Notes under the pieces: generated by a model
Seen by the model: the letters and a program-made list of their open reading frames with translations, nothing else
The model's database searches: none
Told to the model about the DNA's origin: nothing
In this document: positions 17,620 through 26,096 of the stretch, one piece after another
Layout of the letters: each line of letters opens with the position of its first letter
Numbering within the stretch: position 1 is the stretch's first letter
Assembly (NCBI RefSeq): GCF_003143855.1
Contig: NZ_QFRK01000023.1
Span: 53,272-117,271, forward strand
Direction: 5' to 3'
Length of the DNA stretch: 64,000 bases
Source: Streptomyces sp. NWU339
GTDB taxonomy: Bacteria; Actinomycetota; Actinomycetes; Streptomycetales; Streptomycetaceae
Made by a program: the position numbers and the translations under genes

Positions 17620-17802
17620 TCAGCGCCCCAGCTCCTTGCGCGAGACACGGCGCAGCCGGCTCCGCTGTGAAGGGTCCAGGGCGAGGTACGCGGCGGCCGG
17701 AACTCCCAGGACTATCAGGAGCGCCGCCCACCAGGGCAGCCAGATGAGCAGGATGAGCCCGGCCGCCACACCTCCCGCGGCGATCTTGGCGTTCTTCGAC
17801 AT
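17620..17802 (-). CDS. Small membrane protein, 60 residues
   Basis: An ATG at 17802 with AAGGAGG eight bases upstream opens a 60-residue protein: a short basic N-terminus, hydrophobic stretches at about residues 7-39 (IAAGGVAAGLILLIWLPWW and ALLIVLGVPAAAYLAL) making two helices, and a basic tail RSRLRRVSRKELGR that should stay in the cytoplasm. Function unknown. Upstream 340 bases hold no other gene. Confidence 0.8.
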   Translation of the reverse strand: MSKNAKIAAGGVAAGLILLIWLPWWAALLIVLGVPAAAYLALDPSQRSRLRRVSRKELGR

Positions 17803-18141
17803 GAGTGTCGCCTCCTTCGCGGCCGTTGCCGCTCTCTGTCGTAAAAACGGGCTCGCGCCTTCGGCGGTTCCGACCGCGACCCTGAGACGTCCCTGAGGTT
17901 CGCCCCCTAGGCTTCCCTGAGGGCCGCCGTCGGCTCGTCGATGAGTCGACCCTCCGATGAGTCGACCCTCCGATGAGTCGACGATCCGATGCTCCGGGAC
18001 GGAGCGCGACCGCGCATCCATGGTGACCCGGTTCACCGTCCAGGCATACCCGGTCGCCCCCGGCCGTGCTGTACTCTCGGCGACTCCGACGCCACTAGTC
18101 AAGTTTGATGAATCGCTGAAGCAAGGAAGTCCGTCATCGTC
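17803..18141. other. Noncoding region between the small membrane gene and the SNF2 helicase
   Basis: No convincing gene is present. It holds a 16-bp tandem repeat at 17940-17995 (listed separately), an inverted repeat GGTGA (18022-18026) / TCACC (18033-18037) with a six-base loop, and a locally AT-richer stretch before 18142 that should contain the helicase promoter. Confidence 0.6.
17940..17995. repeat. 16-bp tandem repeat, about 3.5 copies
   Basis: GATGAGTCGACCCTCC at 17940-17955 and 17956-17971, a variant ending GATCC at 17972-17987, then a half copy. Each full unit has one GTCGAC palindrome, so three such sites are spaced exactly 16 bp apart in a promoter region. Confidence 0.9.
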
Positions 18142-21138
18142 GTGCAGACGCCTCCCCCGCCGCACGCTCCCGCTCAGTACGCCGAACTGGCCCACTGTTC
18201 AACCGTATTCGTACCCGGTGACCCGGCCCGCACCGGCCGGGTCGCCTTCTGGCGGCCCGACGGGGCGGCTCCCCCCGACGTGGACGCGGCGTCGGTCGAG
18301 GAACTGACCGTCGTCGTTCCCGGCGAGACCGGGGTGGAGACGGTGAGCGTCCCGGCGGCGCTGCTGCCGGTGCGCGCCGCGCTGCCCGTCCTCACCCGGG
18401 CACGGACACGCGACGAAGGGCATCCCGCCGCCGTGTTCTGGGGCGCTGCCGCCGTGCACGCCCTGGGTCTGGTGGCGCGCGGTCTGCTGCTGCCGGGGCT
18501 GTCCCCGGCCGGCCACGACGCCTGGCGCACGGGGCCGCTGGACGCGGAGGACACCGAGGCGGTGCGCCGGCTGGCCGCCGCGATGCCGCCCGAGGCGCAC
18601 GCCCTGCCGGTGGACGGCCCGGGGCCGCTGCGCCTGCCCGAGCCCGAACGGCTGCTGCGCGCCTTCCTCGACGCGGTCGCCGACACCTTGCCCCGCTCCC
18701 CCGCCGCCCCCCTCGTCACCGGCACCCCCGCCTACGCGGTACCGCAGCGACAGCACCTGCCCGGACTGCGCGACTGGGCCGCCGACGTCGCCGCGGGCCA
18801 CGACGCCGGCGTACGTCTGTCGCTGCGCGTCGAGGTGCACGGCCTCACGGAGCTCACGGAGCTCACGGAGCTCACAGACCTGACGGCGCCCTCGGCCACC
18901 CGGGACGACGCCGCCATGGACGGCGACACCATGGACGGCGACGGCGCGAACGCCACGTTCCGAGCAGTGCTCCAGGTCCACAGTGTGAGCGATCCCGCGC
19001 TCGTCGCGGACGCCACCGACGTGTGGGCCGGACCCACAGACGGCGCGGACGGCACTGACGGCGCGAACGGCTCGGACGGCGGTTTCGGACCGCGCGCCCG
19101 GATGGACACGCTGCTCGCGCTCCGCCGCGCCGCCCGCGCCTGGGCCCCGCTCACCCCCCTGCTGTCGGCGACCGTGCCGAACGCGGTCGAACTCGCCGAC
19201 GAGGAGGTCATCGAGCTCCTCGGAGAGGGCACCAGGGCGCTGGCCGGCGCGGGCGTCGACGTGCACTGGCCGAGGGAGCTGACCCGCGAACTGACCACCC
19301 GCGCGGAGATCGGTCCCGCTGACGACGAGCGGGGCCCCGGGCGACCCGGCGTCGAGGGCGCCTCTCAGGGACCGTCCTTCCTGTCGGCCGACGCACTGCT
19401 CGCCTTCGACTGGTCGTTCGCCCTGGGCGGCCGGCACATCACCCGCGCGGAGCTGGACCGGCTCGCGGAGACCAAGCGTCCTGTCGTGCGGCTGCGCGAC
19501 CAGTGGGTGCTGCTCGACCCGCAGGAGGTGCTTCGCGCCCGCGCGCACCAGGACCACGAGGTGAATCCCGTCGACGCGCTCGGGGCCGCCCTGACCGGCT
19601 CGGTGGAGGTGGACGGCCACCGGATCGAGGTGCGGCCCACCGGCTGGCTGGCGGCCCTGCGGGACCGGCTCGCCGACCCCGAGGCACAGGAGCCCGTCGC
19701 ACAGCCGACGGCCCTCGCCGCCACACTGCGGGACTACCAGCGGCGCGGGCTGAACTGGCTGGCCCACATGACGTCCGTGGGCCTGGGCTGCTGCCTCGCC
19801 GACGACATGGGCCTCGGCAAGACCATCACCCTGATCGCCCTGCATCTGCACCGGCAGTCCGACCCCGCGTCCGCCGGGCCCACCCTCGTGGTGTGCCCGA
19901 CCTCCCTGATGGGCAACTGGCAGCGGGAGATCGAACGGTTCGCGCCCGGTACGCCGGTACGCCGCTTCCACGGTGCGCGGCGCTCGCTGGACGACCTGGC
20001 CGAGGGCGAGTTCGTCCTCACCACGTACGGCACCGTGCGCCTGGATGCTCTCCGGCTCGCCGAGGTGTCCTGGGGAATGGTCGTCGCCGACGAGGCCCAG
20101 CACGTGAAGAACCCGTACGCGGCGACGGCCCGGCAGCTGCGCTCCATCGGCGCACGCGCGCGCGTGGCGCTCACCGGCACACCCGTGGAGAACAACCTCT
20201 CGGAACTGTGGGCCGTCCTGGACTGGACGACGCCCGGTCTGCTCGGCCGGCTCGGCACCTTCCGCAGGCGGTACGCGGACGCCGTGGAGGGCGGGCAGGA
20301 CCCGGCCGCGGCGGAACGACTGGCCCGGCTGGTAAGGCCGTTCCTGCTGCGCCGCCGCAAGTCGGACCCGGGGATCGCGCCCGAGCTGCCGCCGAAGACG
20401 GAGACGGATCACCCGGTGTCGCTCACCCAGGAGCAGGCGGGGCTGTACGAGGCCGTGGTGCGGGAGGCCCTCGCCGAGATCTCCGGCACCGACGGCACCG
20501 ACGGCATGGCGCGACGGGGAATGATCGTGAAGCTGCTGACCGGGCTCAAGCAGATCTGCAACCACCCGGCGCAGTTCCTCAAGGAGGACCGTCCGGTGCT
20601 CGCGGGGCGGTCCGGGAAGCTGGAGTTGCTGGACGAGCTCCTCGACACGGTGCTCGCCGAGGAGGCCGGGGTGCTGGTCTTCACGCAGTACGTGCGGATG
20701 GCCCGTCTCCTGGAGCGCCACCTCGCCGCACGGGGCGTGCCGTCGCAGTTCCTGCACGGCGGCACGCCGGTGGCCGGGCGCGAGGCGATGGTGCGGCGTT
20801 TCCAGGACGGCGAGGTCCCGGTCTTCCTGCTGTCGTTGAAGGCGGCGGGCACGGGGCTGAACCTCACCCGTGCCGAGCACGTCGTGCACTACGACCGCTG
20901 GTGGAACCCCGCCGTCGAGGCGCAGGCGACGGACCGCGCGTACCGCATCGGCCAGACCCGGCCGGTACAGGTGCACCGGCTGATCGCCGAGGGCACGATC
21001 GAGGACCGCATCGCCGAACTGCTGGTCCGCAAGCGCGAACTGGCGGACGCGGTGCTCGGCTCCGGGGAGGCGGCGCTCACCGAGCTGACGGACGCCGAAC
21101 TGGCGGATCTGGTGGAACTGCGAGGGGGAGCACGATGA
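18142..21138 (+). CDS. SNF2-family helicase (HepA/RapA-like ATPase)
   Basis: A 998-residue SWI2/SNF2 ATPase. An N-terminal SNF2-associated region of about 450 residues precedes the helicase core: DDMGLGKT (about residue 553), DEAQHVKN (about 650), LTGTPVENNLSELW, and in the second domain QATDRAYRIGQTRPVQVHRLI. It should translocate on duplex DNA or remodel nucleoprotein. Start is GTG 18142 with AAGGAAG upstream. Its stop overlaps the SWIM protein start (ATGA), so both are made as a pair; M. tuberculosis HelZ (Rv2101) and its neighbour form a similar pair, as I recall. A repeat-coded TEL tract lies near residue 235. Confidence 0.93.
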   Translation: MQTPPPPHAPAQYAELAHCSTVFVPGDPARTGRVAFWRPDGAAPPDVDAASVEELTVVVPGETGVETVSVPAALLPVRAALPVLTRARTRDEGHPAAVFWGAAAVHALGLVARGLLLPGLSPAGHDAWRTGPLDAEDTEAVRRLAAAMPPEAHALPVDGPGPLRLPEPERLLRAFLDAVADTLPRSPAAPLVTGTPAYAVPQRQHLPGLRDWAADVAAGHDAGVRLSLRVEVHGLTELTELTELTDLTAPSATRDDAAMDGDTMDGDGANATFRAVLQVHSVSDPALVADATDVWAGPTDGADGTDGANGSDGGFGPRARMDTLLALRRAARAWAPLTPLLSATVPNAVELADEEVIELLGEGTRALAGAGVDVHWPRELTRELTTRAEIGPADDERGPGRPGVEGASQGPSFLSADALLAFDWSFALGGRHITRAELDRLAETKRPVVRLRDQWVLLDPQEVLRARAHQDHEVNPVDALGAALTGSVEVDGHRIEVRPTGWLAALRDRLADPEAQEPVAQPTALAATLRDYQRRGLNWLAHMTSVGLGCCLADDMGLGKTITLIALHLHRQSDPASAGPTLVVCPTSLMGNWQREIERFAPGTPVRRFHGARRSLDDLAEGEFVLTTYGTVRLDALRLAEVSWGMVVADEAQHVKNPYAATARQLRSIGARARVALTGTPVENNLSELWAVLDWTTPGLLGRLGTFRRRYADAVEGGQDPAAAERLARLVRPFLLRRRKSDPGIAPELPPKTETDHPVSLTQEQAGLYEAVVREALAEISGTDGTDGMARRGMIVKLLTGLKQICNHPAQFLKEDRPVLAGRSGKLELLDELLDTVLAEEAGVLVFTQYVRMARLLERHLAARGVPSQFLHGGTPVAGREAMVRRFQDGEVPVFLLSLKAAGTGLNLTRAEHVVHYDRWWNPAVEAQATDRAYRIGQTRPVQVHRLIAEGTIEDRIAELLVRKRELADAVLGSGEAALTELTDAELADLVELRGGAR
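18844..18879 (+). repeat. In-frame 9-bp tandem repeat in the SNF2 gene
   Basis: CTCACGGAG repeated three times with a diverged fourth copy encodes (Leu-Thr-Glu)n between residues about 234 and 246. Unit length is a multiple of three, so copy changes keep the frame. Confidence 0.9.
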
Positions 21139-22499
21139 ACCGGTACGACGGTGCGGAGACCGACGGCCGCGACGCCGACGGTCACGATGCCGACGGTCAC
21201 GCGGCCGACGGCGACAGGGCCGGCAGTGAAGCCGCCGGGACGGAGCGGACGTTCGCCGTGCTGCCTCCCGCGCGGGGGCGTGGTTTCGCGCAGACCTGGT
21301 GGGGTCGGGCCTGGCTGACGGCGCTGGAGGGCACGGCCCTGGACGTCCAGCAGCTCAAGGCGGGTCGCAGGCTCGCCCGCGCGGGAGCGGTCGGCGCGGT
21401 GTCCGTGCGTCCGGGACGCATCACGGCCGTCGTACAGGACCGCGACCGCACGGCGCTCCGGGCGGACGTCCTGCTCCAGGAGCTGTCCGACGAGCAGTGG
21501 GGCCGTTTTCTGGGCATGGCCGTCGAACGGGCCGGACATGTGGCGGCGCTGCTCGACCGGGAGATGCCGCCGCATCTGGTGGAGGACGCGGAGCTGGCCG
21601 GGGTCGAACTGCTGCCGGGCCTGGGCGATCTGGAGCCGGAGTGCGGCTGCGGGGCCTGGGACCACTGCGGTCACACGGCGGCACTCTGCTACCAGGTGGC
21701 CCTGCTGCTGGACCAGGATCCGTTCGTCCTGTTCCTGGTGCGGGGACGCGGTGAAAGGGCCCTGCTGGACGCGCTCCAGTCGCGTGCCGGGGCACGCGCG
21801 GGAAAGCAGTCCCGGCCGGAGGGCGTGGACGCGGCCGAGGCGTTCGCGGTGGGCGGCATCCGGCCGGGGCTGCCCGACGCTCCCCCGCTCCCCGCGGCAC
21901 CGGGGGTGCCGCCGTCACTGGACACGGACGGGCCGCCTCCCGCCGGGATCGACCCGTCCGCCCTGGAGTTCCTCGCCGCGCGGACCTCCGCGCAGGCCCG
22001 TCACCTGCTCGCGGAGGCGATCCGGGACGGGCATGAACGGCAGCCGGTGGAGCCGGACCCGACGGTGGCTCAGGACGCGGTGCGGCTGGCCGCCGGTGAC
22101 CCGGCGCGCGCCGCGGCGGACCGACTCGCCACCGGTTCGGGGCGTGGCCGGGAAGGGCTGGCCGTGGCCGTACGGGCCTGGCGCCAGGGTGGTGCGGCGG
22201 CGCTGGCCGTGCTCGACGAGGAGTGGACGGTGGACGCCGAAGCGCTCGCACGCGCGCGTGCGGCCCTCGGGGCGGCCTGGGCCGAGGGCGACGAGGACGA
22301 ACGGCCGGTGTTCCGGGTACGCGCCAACCGCTGGACCGTCGTCGGCGCGCCGGTCCAGCTGCGACTGGGACGCGACGGCCGCTGGTGGCCGTACCGCAAG
22401 GAGCGCGGCCGTTGGGTCCCGGCGGGAGGCGCCGCCCAGGACCCGGCGACGGCCCTGGCTTCGGCGAGGGCGGAGCTCCACGCCGGGAGAACGCCCTGA
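21135..22499 (+). CDS. SWIM zinc-finger protein, partner of the SNF2 helicase
   Basis: A 454-residue protein with one SWIM finger near residues 170-182 (CGCGAWDHCGH: CxCx5CxH), a fold thought to bind DNA or protein. Before it, RGFAQTWWGRAWLTALEG is the conserved block of bacterial SWIM proteins. The first 35 residues are a degenerate Asp/Gly/His repeat (DADGHDADGH), encoded by a 15-bp tandem repeat at 21171-21215. ATG 21135 overlaps the SNF2 stop, with GAGGGGGAG as ribosome site. The coupling implies a fixed stoichiometry with the helicase, possibly as a DNA-targeting subunit. Confidence 0.92.
   Translation: MNRYDGAETDGRDADGHDADGHAADGDRAGSEAAGTERTFAVLPPARGRGFAQTWWGRAWLTALEGTALDVQQLKAGRRLARAGAVGAVSVRPGRITAVVQDRDRTALRADVLLQELSDEQWGRFLGMAVERAGHVAALLDREMPPHLVEDAELAGVELLPGLGDLEPECGCGAWDHCGHTAALCYQVALLLDQDPFVLFLVRGRGERALLDALQSRAGARAGKQSRPEGVDAAEAFAVGGIRPGLPDAPPLPAAPGVPPSLDTDGPPPAGIDPSALEFLAARTSAQARHLLAEAIRDGHERQPVEPDPTVAQDAVRLAAGDPARAAADRLATGSGRGREGLAVAVRAWRQGGAAALAVLDEEWTVDAEALARARAALGAAWAEGDEDERPVFRVRANRWTVVGAPVQLRLGRDGRWWPYRKERGRWVPAGGAAQDPATALASARAELHAGRTP
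21171..21215 (+). repeat. 15-bp tandem repeat at the start of the SWIM gene
   Basis: GACGCCGACGGTCAC, GATGCCGACGGTCAC and a diverged GCGGCCGACGGCGAC lie head to tail in frame and encode the DADGH-type N-terminal tract. Confidence 0.85.
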
Positions 22500-22541
22500 A
22501 ACGGCCTCCCCGGGAGACACCGCGTACGCGCCTGGCCCGGG

Positions 22542-23081
22542 TCAGCGCAACCCGGCCTCGTCCAGGGACGGAAGGAGCGATTCGAGTCCGCTCGGCAGAT
22601 CGGTCGGCAGACCACTGGGCAGTTCACTCGGGAAGCCCGACGGCAGCTCGGTGGGGAAACCGGACGGCAGCAGGCTCTCCGGACCGCCGGGCAGCTCGGA
22701 GGGGATGCCCAGGGACGGGTCGGGCCGGCCGCCGGTGCCCGGGCTGCTCCCGGCGGGCTCCTTGTCCGGCGAGTCGTCGTCGCCTCCCGACGCCATCAGC
22801 ACGATCACGGAGACGGCCGCCACGGCCACGATCGCCGCGAGCACGATGAGCAGGAGGTTCCTGCGCCCGCCGGGACCTCGTCCCCCTCCGCCTCCGCCTC
22901 CGTCACCGGACGGATCCTGCGGCGGATCGGAGGGCGGAGGCGGAGGGGACGGCGGGGGCGGGTCCGGCGGCGGAGGCGCGCCGCCGTACGAGGGTGGTCC
23001 GAAGCCGCCGCCCGGGGGCGGCGTGTCACCCGGCGGGCCGGGCGGCTGGGGCGGTACCGGTGGCTTGGCCATACCGGCCAT
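22542..23081 (-). CDS. Proline-rich single-pass membrane protein with LPSG repeats
   Basis: A 179-residue protein. Residues 1-75 are Pro/Gly-rich with no fold expected, about 80-105 (RRNLLLIVLAAIVAVAAVSV) form one membrane helix after an arginine stop, and the rest is an extracytoplasmic Asp/Pro/Ser tail ending in imperfect repeats of LPSGFPTE/LPSGLPTD. The layout (cytosolic proline-rich region, helix, external tail) recalls many streptomycete envelope proteins of unknown role. ATG 23081 chosen for GAGG upstream; ATG 23072 and GTG 23132 are alternatives. It is convergent with the SWIM gene. Confidence 0.7.
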   Translation of the reverse strand: MAGMAKPPVPPQPPGPPGDTPPPGGGFGPPSYGGAPPPPDPPPPSPPPPPSDPPQDPSGDGGGGGGGRGPGGRRNLLLIVLAAIVAVAAVSVIVLMASGGDDDSPDKEPAGSSPGTGGRPDPSLGIPSELPGGPESLLPSGFPTELPSGFPSELPSGLPTDLPSGLESLLPSLDEAGLR

Positions 23082-23272
23082 GGTCGCCTCGGACGCCCTC
23101 CTGGCGCGAGCGTCCCGCACGGAATTCGACACGGAGCCGGGGCACGGGCCCGAGCCCGCGGCACGCTCCGCGCGGAGGCCGAGCCGTGCGCTCCCGTGCG
23201 AGCGCGGCCGCCGCGCGAAGCAGCGCGCCGGCCGCGCTCACACCGTCCCGGGCCCCCTGCGCCCCGGGAGGT

Positions 23273-23289
23273 CCGGGGCTCAGCCCCGG
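23273..23289 (-). terminator. Hairpin spanning the xylA stop codon
   Basis: CCGGGGCT (23273-23280) and AGCCCCGG (23282-23289) are perfect arms around a single base. The xylA stop (23280-23282) sits in the centre. A G/C-rich inverted pair CCCGGG / CCCGGG lies just beyond, near 23248-23266. Likely the end of the xylA transcript. Confidence 0.45.
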
Positions 23290-24446
23290 GCGCCCAGCAG
23301 GTGGTCCATCGCCAGCTGGTCGAGGTGCTCGAAGGCCATGCCGCGCGCGGCGGCGGTGTCGGCGTCGAAGTCCTCGAAGGCCGACCGGTCGCCGAGCAGT
23401 GCCTGGAGGCCGTCGGCCGCCGTGGGCTCCGCCAGCTGGTCCAGCCGGGCCGCGCGCAGCGCCTCCTGCACCTCGGGGTCGGAACGGAAGGCCGCCGCAC
23501 GCTCCTTGAGGATCAGGTAGTTGCGCATGCAGCCCGCCGCCGAGGCCCACACCCCGTCGAGGTCCTCGGTCCGCGGCGGCTTGAAGTCGAAGTGCTTCGG
23601 GCCGCTGTAGCCGGCCGACTCCAGCAGGTCCACCAGCCAGAACGCGGCACGCAGGTCACCGGCGCCGAACCGGAGGTCCTGGTCGTACTTGATGCCGGAC
23701 TGGCCGTTGAGGTCGATGTGGAACAGCTTGTCCGCCCACAGCGCCTGCGCGATGCCGTGCGGGAAGTTCAGCCCGGCCATCTGCTCGTGGCCGACCTCGG
23801 GGTTGACGCCGTACAGCTCCGGCCGCTCCAGGCGCTCGATGAACGCGAGGGCGTGGCCGACGGTGGGCAGCAGGATGTCGCCGCGCGGCTCGTTCGGCTT
23901 CGGCTCGATGGCGAAGCGGAGGTCGTAGCCCTGGGAGGTGACGTACTCGCCGAGCAGGTCGAAGGCCTCCTTCATCCGGTCCAGGGCGACCCGTACGTCC
24001 TTGGCGGCGCCGGACTCGGCGCCCTCACGGCCGCCCCAGGCCACGTACACCTGGGCACCGAGTTCGACCGCGAGGTCGATGTTGCGGATGGTCTTGCGCA
24101 GCGCGTAGCGGCGCACGTCGCGGTCGTTGGCCGTGAACGCGCCGTCCTTGAACACCGGGTGGGTGAAGAGGTTGGTCGTCGCCATCGGCACCTTCATGCC
24201 GGTGGCGTCCAGCGCCTGCCGGAACCGCTTGACGTGTCCCTCGCGCTCGCTGTCGCTCGAGCCGAAGGGGATCAGGTCGTCGTCGTGGAAGGTGACGCCG
24301 TGAGCCCCCAGCTCGGCCAGGCGCCGCACCGACTCGACCGGGTCGAGGGCGCGTCGGGTGGCGTCACCGAACGGGTCGCGTCCCTGCCAGCCGACGGTCC
24401 ACAGGCCGAAGGTGAACTTGTCCTCGGGGGTGGGCCGGTAGTTCAT
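23280..24446 (-). CDS. xylA: Xylose isomerase
   Basis: Converts D-xylose to D-xylulose in the cytosol, and D-glucose to fructose. At 388 residues it has the length of the short actinobacterial class. Catalytic H54 and D57 (VTFHDDDLIPFG), E181 and K183 (IEPKPNEPRGD), metal ligands E217 and H220 (NPEVGHEQM), D245, D255 and D257 (HIDLNGQSGIKYDQDL) are all at the textbook positions. AAGGAG lies before the ATG. It is divergent from xylB across 114 bases that hold an AT-rich palindrome, so one regulator probably controls both. Confidence 0.98.
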   Translation of the reverse strand: MNYRPTPEDKFTFGLWTVGWQGRDPFGDATRRALDPVESVRRLAELGAHGVTFHDDDLIPFGSSDSEREGHVKRFRQALDATGMKVPMATTNLFTHPVFKDGAFTANDRDVRRYALRKTIRNIDLAVELGAQVYVAWGGREGAESGAAKDVRVALDRMKEAFDLLGEYVTSQGYDLRFAIEPKPNEPRGDILLPTVGHALAFIERLERPELYGVNPEVGHEQMAGLNFPHGIAQALWADKLFHIDLNGQSGIKYDQDLRFGAGDLRAAFWLVDLLESAGYSGPKHFDFKPPRTEDLDGVWASAAGCMRNYLILKERAAAFRSDPEVQEALRAARLDQLAEPTAADGLQALLGDRSAFEDFDADTAAARGMAFEHLDQLAMDHLLGARG

Positions 24447-24560
24447 GCCGTGGCTCCTTGCTCGCTGAGGCTATTTCGTCATGGCGATTTACAAATTAGT
24501 ATGCGGGAGCAGCTCTGGGAAGAGAGTCACCCCGCTGAACCGCGGAAGAGGGAGAGACCG
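24447..24560. promoter_or_regulatory. xylA-xylB divergent promoter with AT-rich palindrome
   Basis: The region holds the only AT-rich patch nearby. TACAAATTAGTA at 24490-24501 is a 12-base near-palindrome (ten of twelve positions symmetric) and could be the operator for the ROK regulator encoded at 26097. It lies about 45 bases from the xylA start and 60 from xylB. Binding is inferred from position and from XylR-type control in other bacteria. Confidence 0.5.
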
Positions 24561-26030
24561 ATGTCAGCAGCCGAGGGTCCGCTCGTCGTCGGCGTGGACA
24601 CATCCACCCAGTCCACCAAGGCGCTGGTCGTCGACGCGGCCACCGGACGGGTCGTCGCGAGCGGCCAGGCTCCGCACACGGTGACCTCGGGGGCGGGCCG
24701 GGAGAGTGATCCGCGCCAGTGGTGGGACGCCCTGTGCGAGGCGCTGCGCCAGTGCGGGCAGGCGGCGCACGAGGCCGCCGCGGTGTCGATCGGCGGCCAG
24801 CAGCACGGGCTGGTCACCCTGGACGAGCGGGGCGAGCCGGTGCGTCCGGCGCTGCTGTGGAACGACGTGCGCTCCGCGCCGCAGGCCCGCCGGCTGACCG
24901 AGGAACTGGGCGGCGCGAAGTTCTGGGCCGAGCGCACCGGAAGCGTGCCGGCCGCCTCGTTCACGGTCACCAAGTGGGCCTGGCTGGCGGAGCACGAGCC
25001 GGACGCGGTCCGCGCCACCAAGGCCGTCCGGCTCCCCCACGACTACCTCACCGGACGGCTCACCGGTCAGGCCACCACCGACCGCGGCGACGCCTCCGGC
25101 ACCGGGTGGTGGGCCTCCGGGACCGAGTCGTACGACGAGGAGATCCTCGCGCATGTGGGGCTCGACCCGGCACTGCTGCCCCGTGTCGTGCGCCCCGGAG
25201 AGGTCGCCGGGACCGTGCGCGCCCACCCCGACCTGCCGTTCTCCAAGGGCACCCTGGTGGCGTGCGGTACCGGGGACAACGCGGCCGCCGCGCTGGGCCT
25301 CGGTGTGCGGCCCGGCACCCCGGTGCTGAGCCTCGGCACCTCGGGCACGGTGTACGCGGTGTCGCGGCGCCGGCCGGCCGATCCGACCGGCATCGTGGCG
25401 GGCTTCGCCGACGCGCGCGGCGACTGGCTGCCGCTCGCCTGCACGCTCAACTGCACGCTCGCCGTGGACCGGGTCGCGACCCTGCTGGGCCTGGACCGCG
25501 AGGCCGTCGAACCGGGCCGCGGCATCACGTTCCTGCCCTTCCTCGACGGCGAGCGCACCCCCAACCTCCCGAACGCGTCCGGCCTGCTGCACGGGCTGCG
25601 CCATGACACGACCGGCGGTCAGCTGCTCCAGGCCGCCTACGACGGTGCCGTGCACTCCCTGCTCGGTGCGCTCGACCGCGTCGTCGGCGAGGACGGGGAG
25701 GACGAGAAGGACGAGGCCGCCGACCCGTCGGCGCCCCTGTTGCTGATCGGCGGCGGCGCCCGGGGCACGGCCTGGCAGCAGACCGTACGACGGCTCTCGG
25801 GTCGGGCCGTGCAGGTGCCCGAGGCGCGGGAGTTGGTGGCGCTCGGTGCGGCGGCGCAGGCGGCCGGTCTGCTCACCGGGGAGGACCCGGCCGCGGTCGC
25901 CCGCCGCTGGGACACGGCGGCGGGACGGGTGCTGGAGCCGGTGGAACGGGACGAGGAGACGCTGGCCGGGATCGCCGGGGTACTCTCCGACGCGGCCCAG
26001 CTCCTGGAACGGGGCACGGACACCCGCTGA
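24561..26030 (+). CDS. xylB: Xylulokinase
   Basis: Phosphorylates D-xylulose to xylulose 5-phosphate for the pentose phosphate pathway. The 489-residue FGGY kinase shows VVGVDTSTQSTKALVVD at the N-terminus (ATP phosphate binding), QQHGLVTLDERG, the GTGDNAAAALG segment with the catalytic aspartate, SLGTSGTVYAV and GGGARGTAW. GGGAGA lies upstream of ATG 24561. It is followed after 66 bases by the ROK regulator on the same strand. Confidence 0.97.
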   Translation: MSAAEGPLVVGVDTSTQSTKALVVDAATGRVVASGQAPHTVTSGAGRESDPRQWWDALCEALRQCGQAAHEAAAVSIGGQQHGLVTLDERGEPVRPALLWNDVRSAPQARRLTEELGGAKFWAERTGSVPAASFTVTKWAWLAEHEPDAVRATKAVRLPHDYLTGRLTGQATTDRGDASGTGWWASGTESYDEEILAHVGLDPALLPRVVRPGEVAGTVRAHPDLPFSKGTLVACGTGDNAAAALGLGVRPGTPVLSLGTSGTVYAVSRRRPADPTGIVAGFADARGDWLPLACTLNCTLAVDRVATLLGLDREAVEPGRGITFLPFLDGERTPNLPNASGLLHGLRHDTTGGQLLQAAYDGAVHSLLGALDRVVGEDGEDEKDEAADPSAPLLLIGGGARGTAWQQTVRRLSGRAVQVPEARELVALGAAAQAAGLLTGEDPAAVARRWDTAAGRVLEPVERDEETLAGIAGVLSDAAQLLERGTDTR

Positions 26031-26096
26031 GGCCTTCGCCGGCGAACACCGGCCCCGGCCACACCATGACAGAACCGACCGAGGACTGACGGAGGC

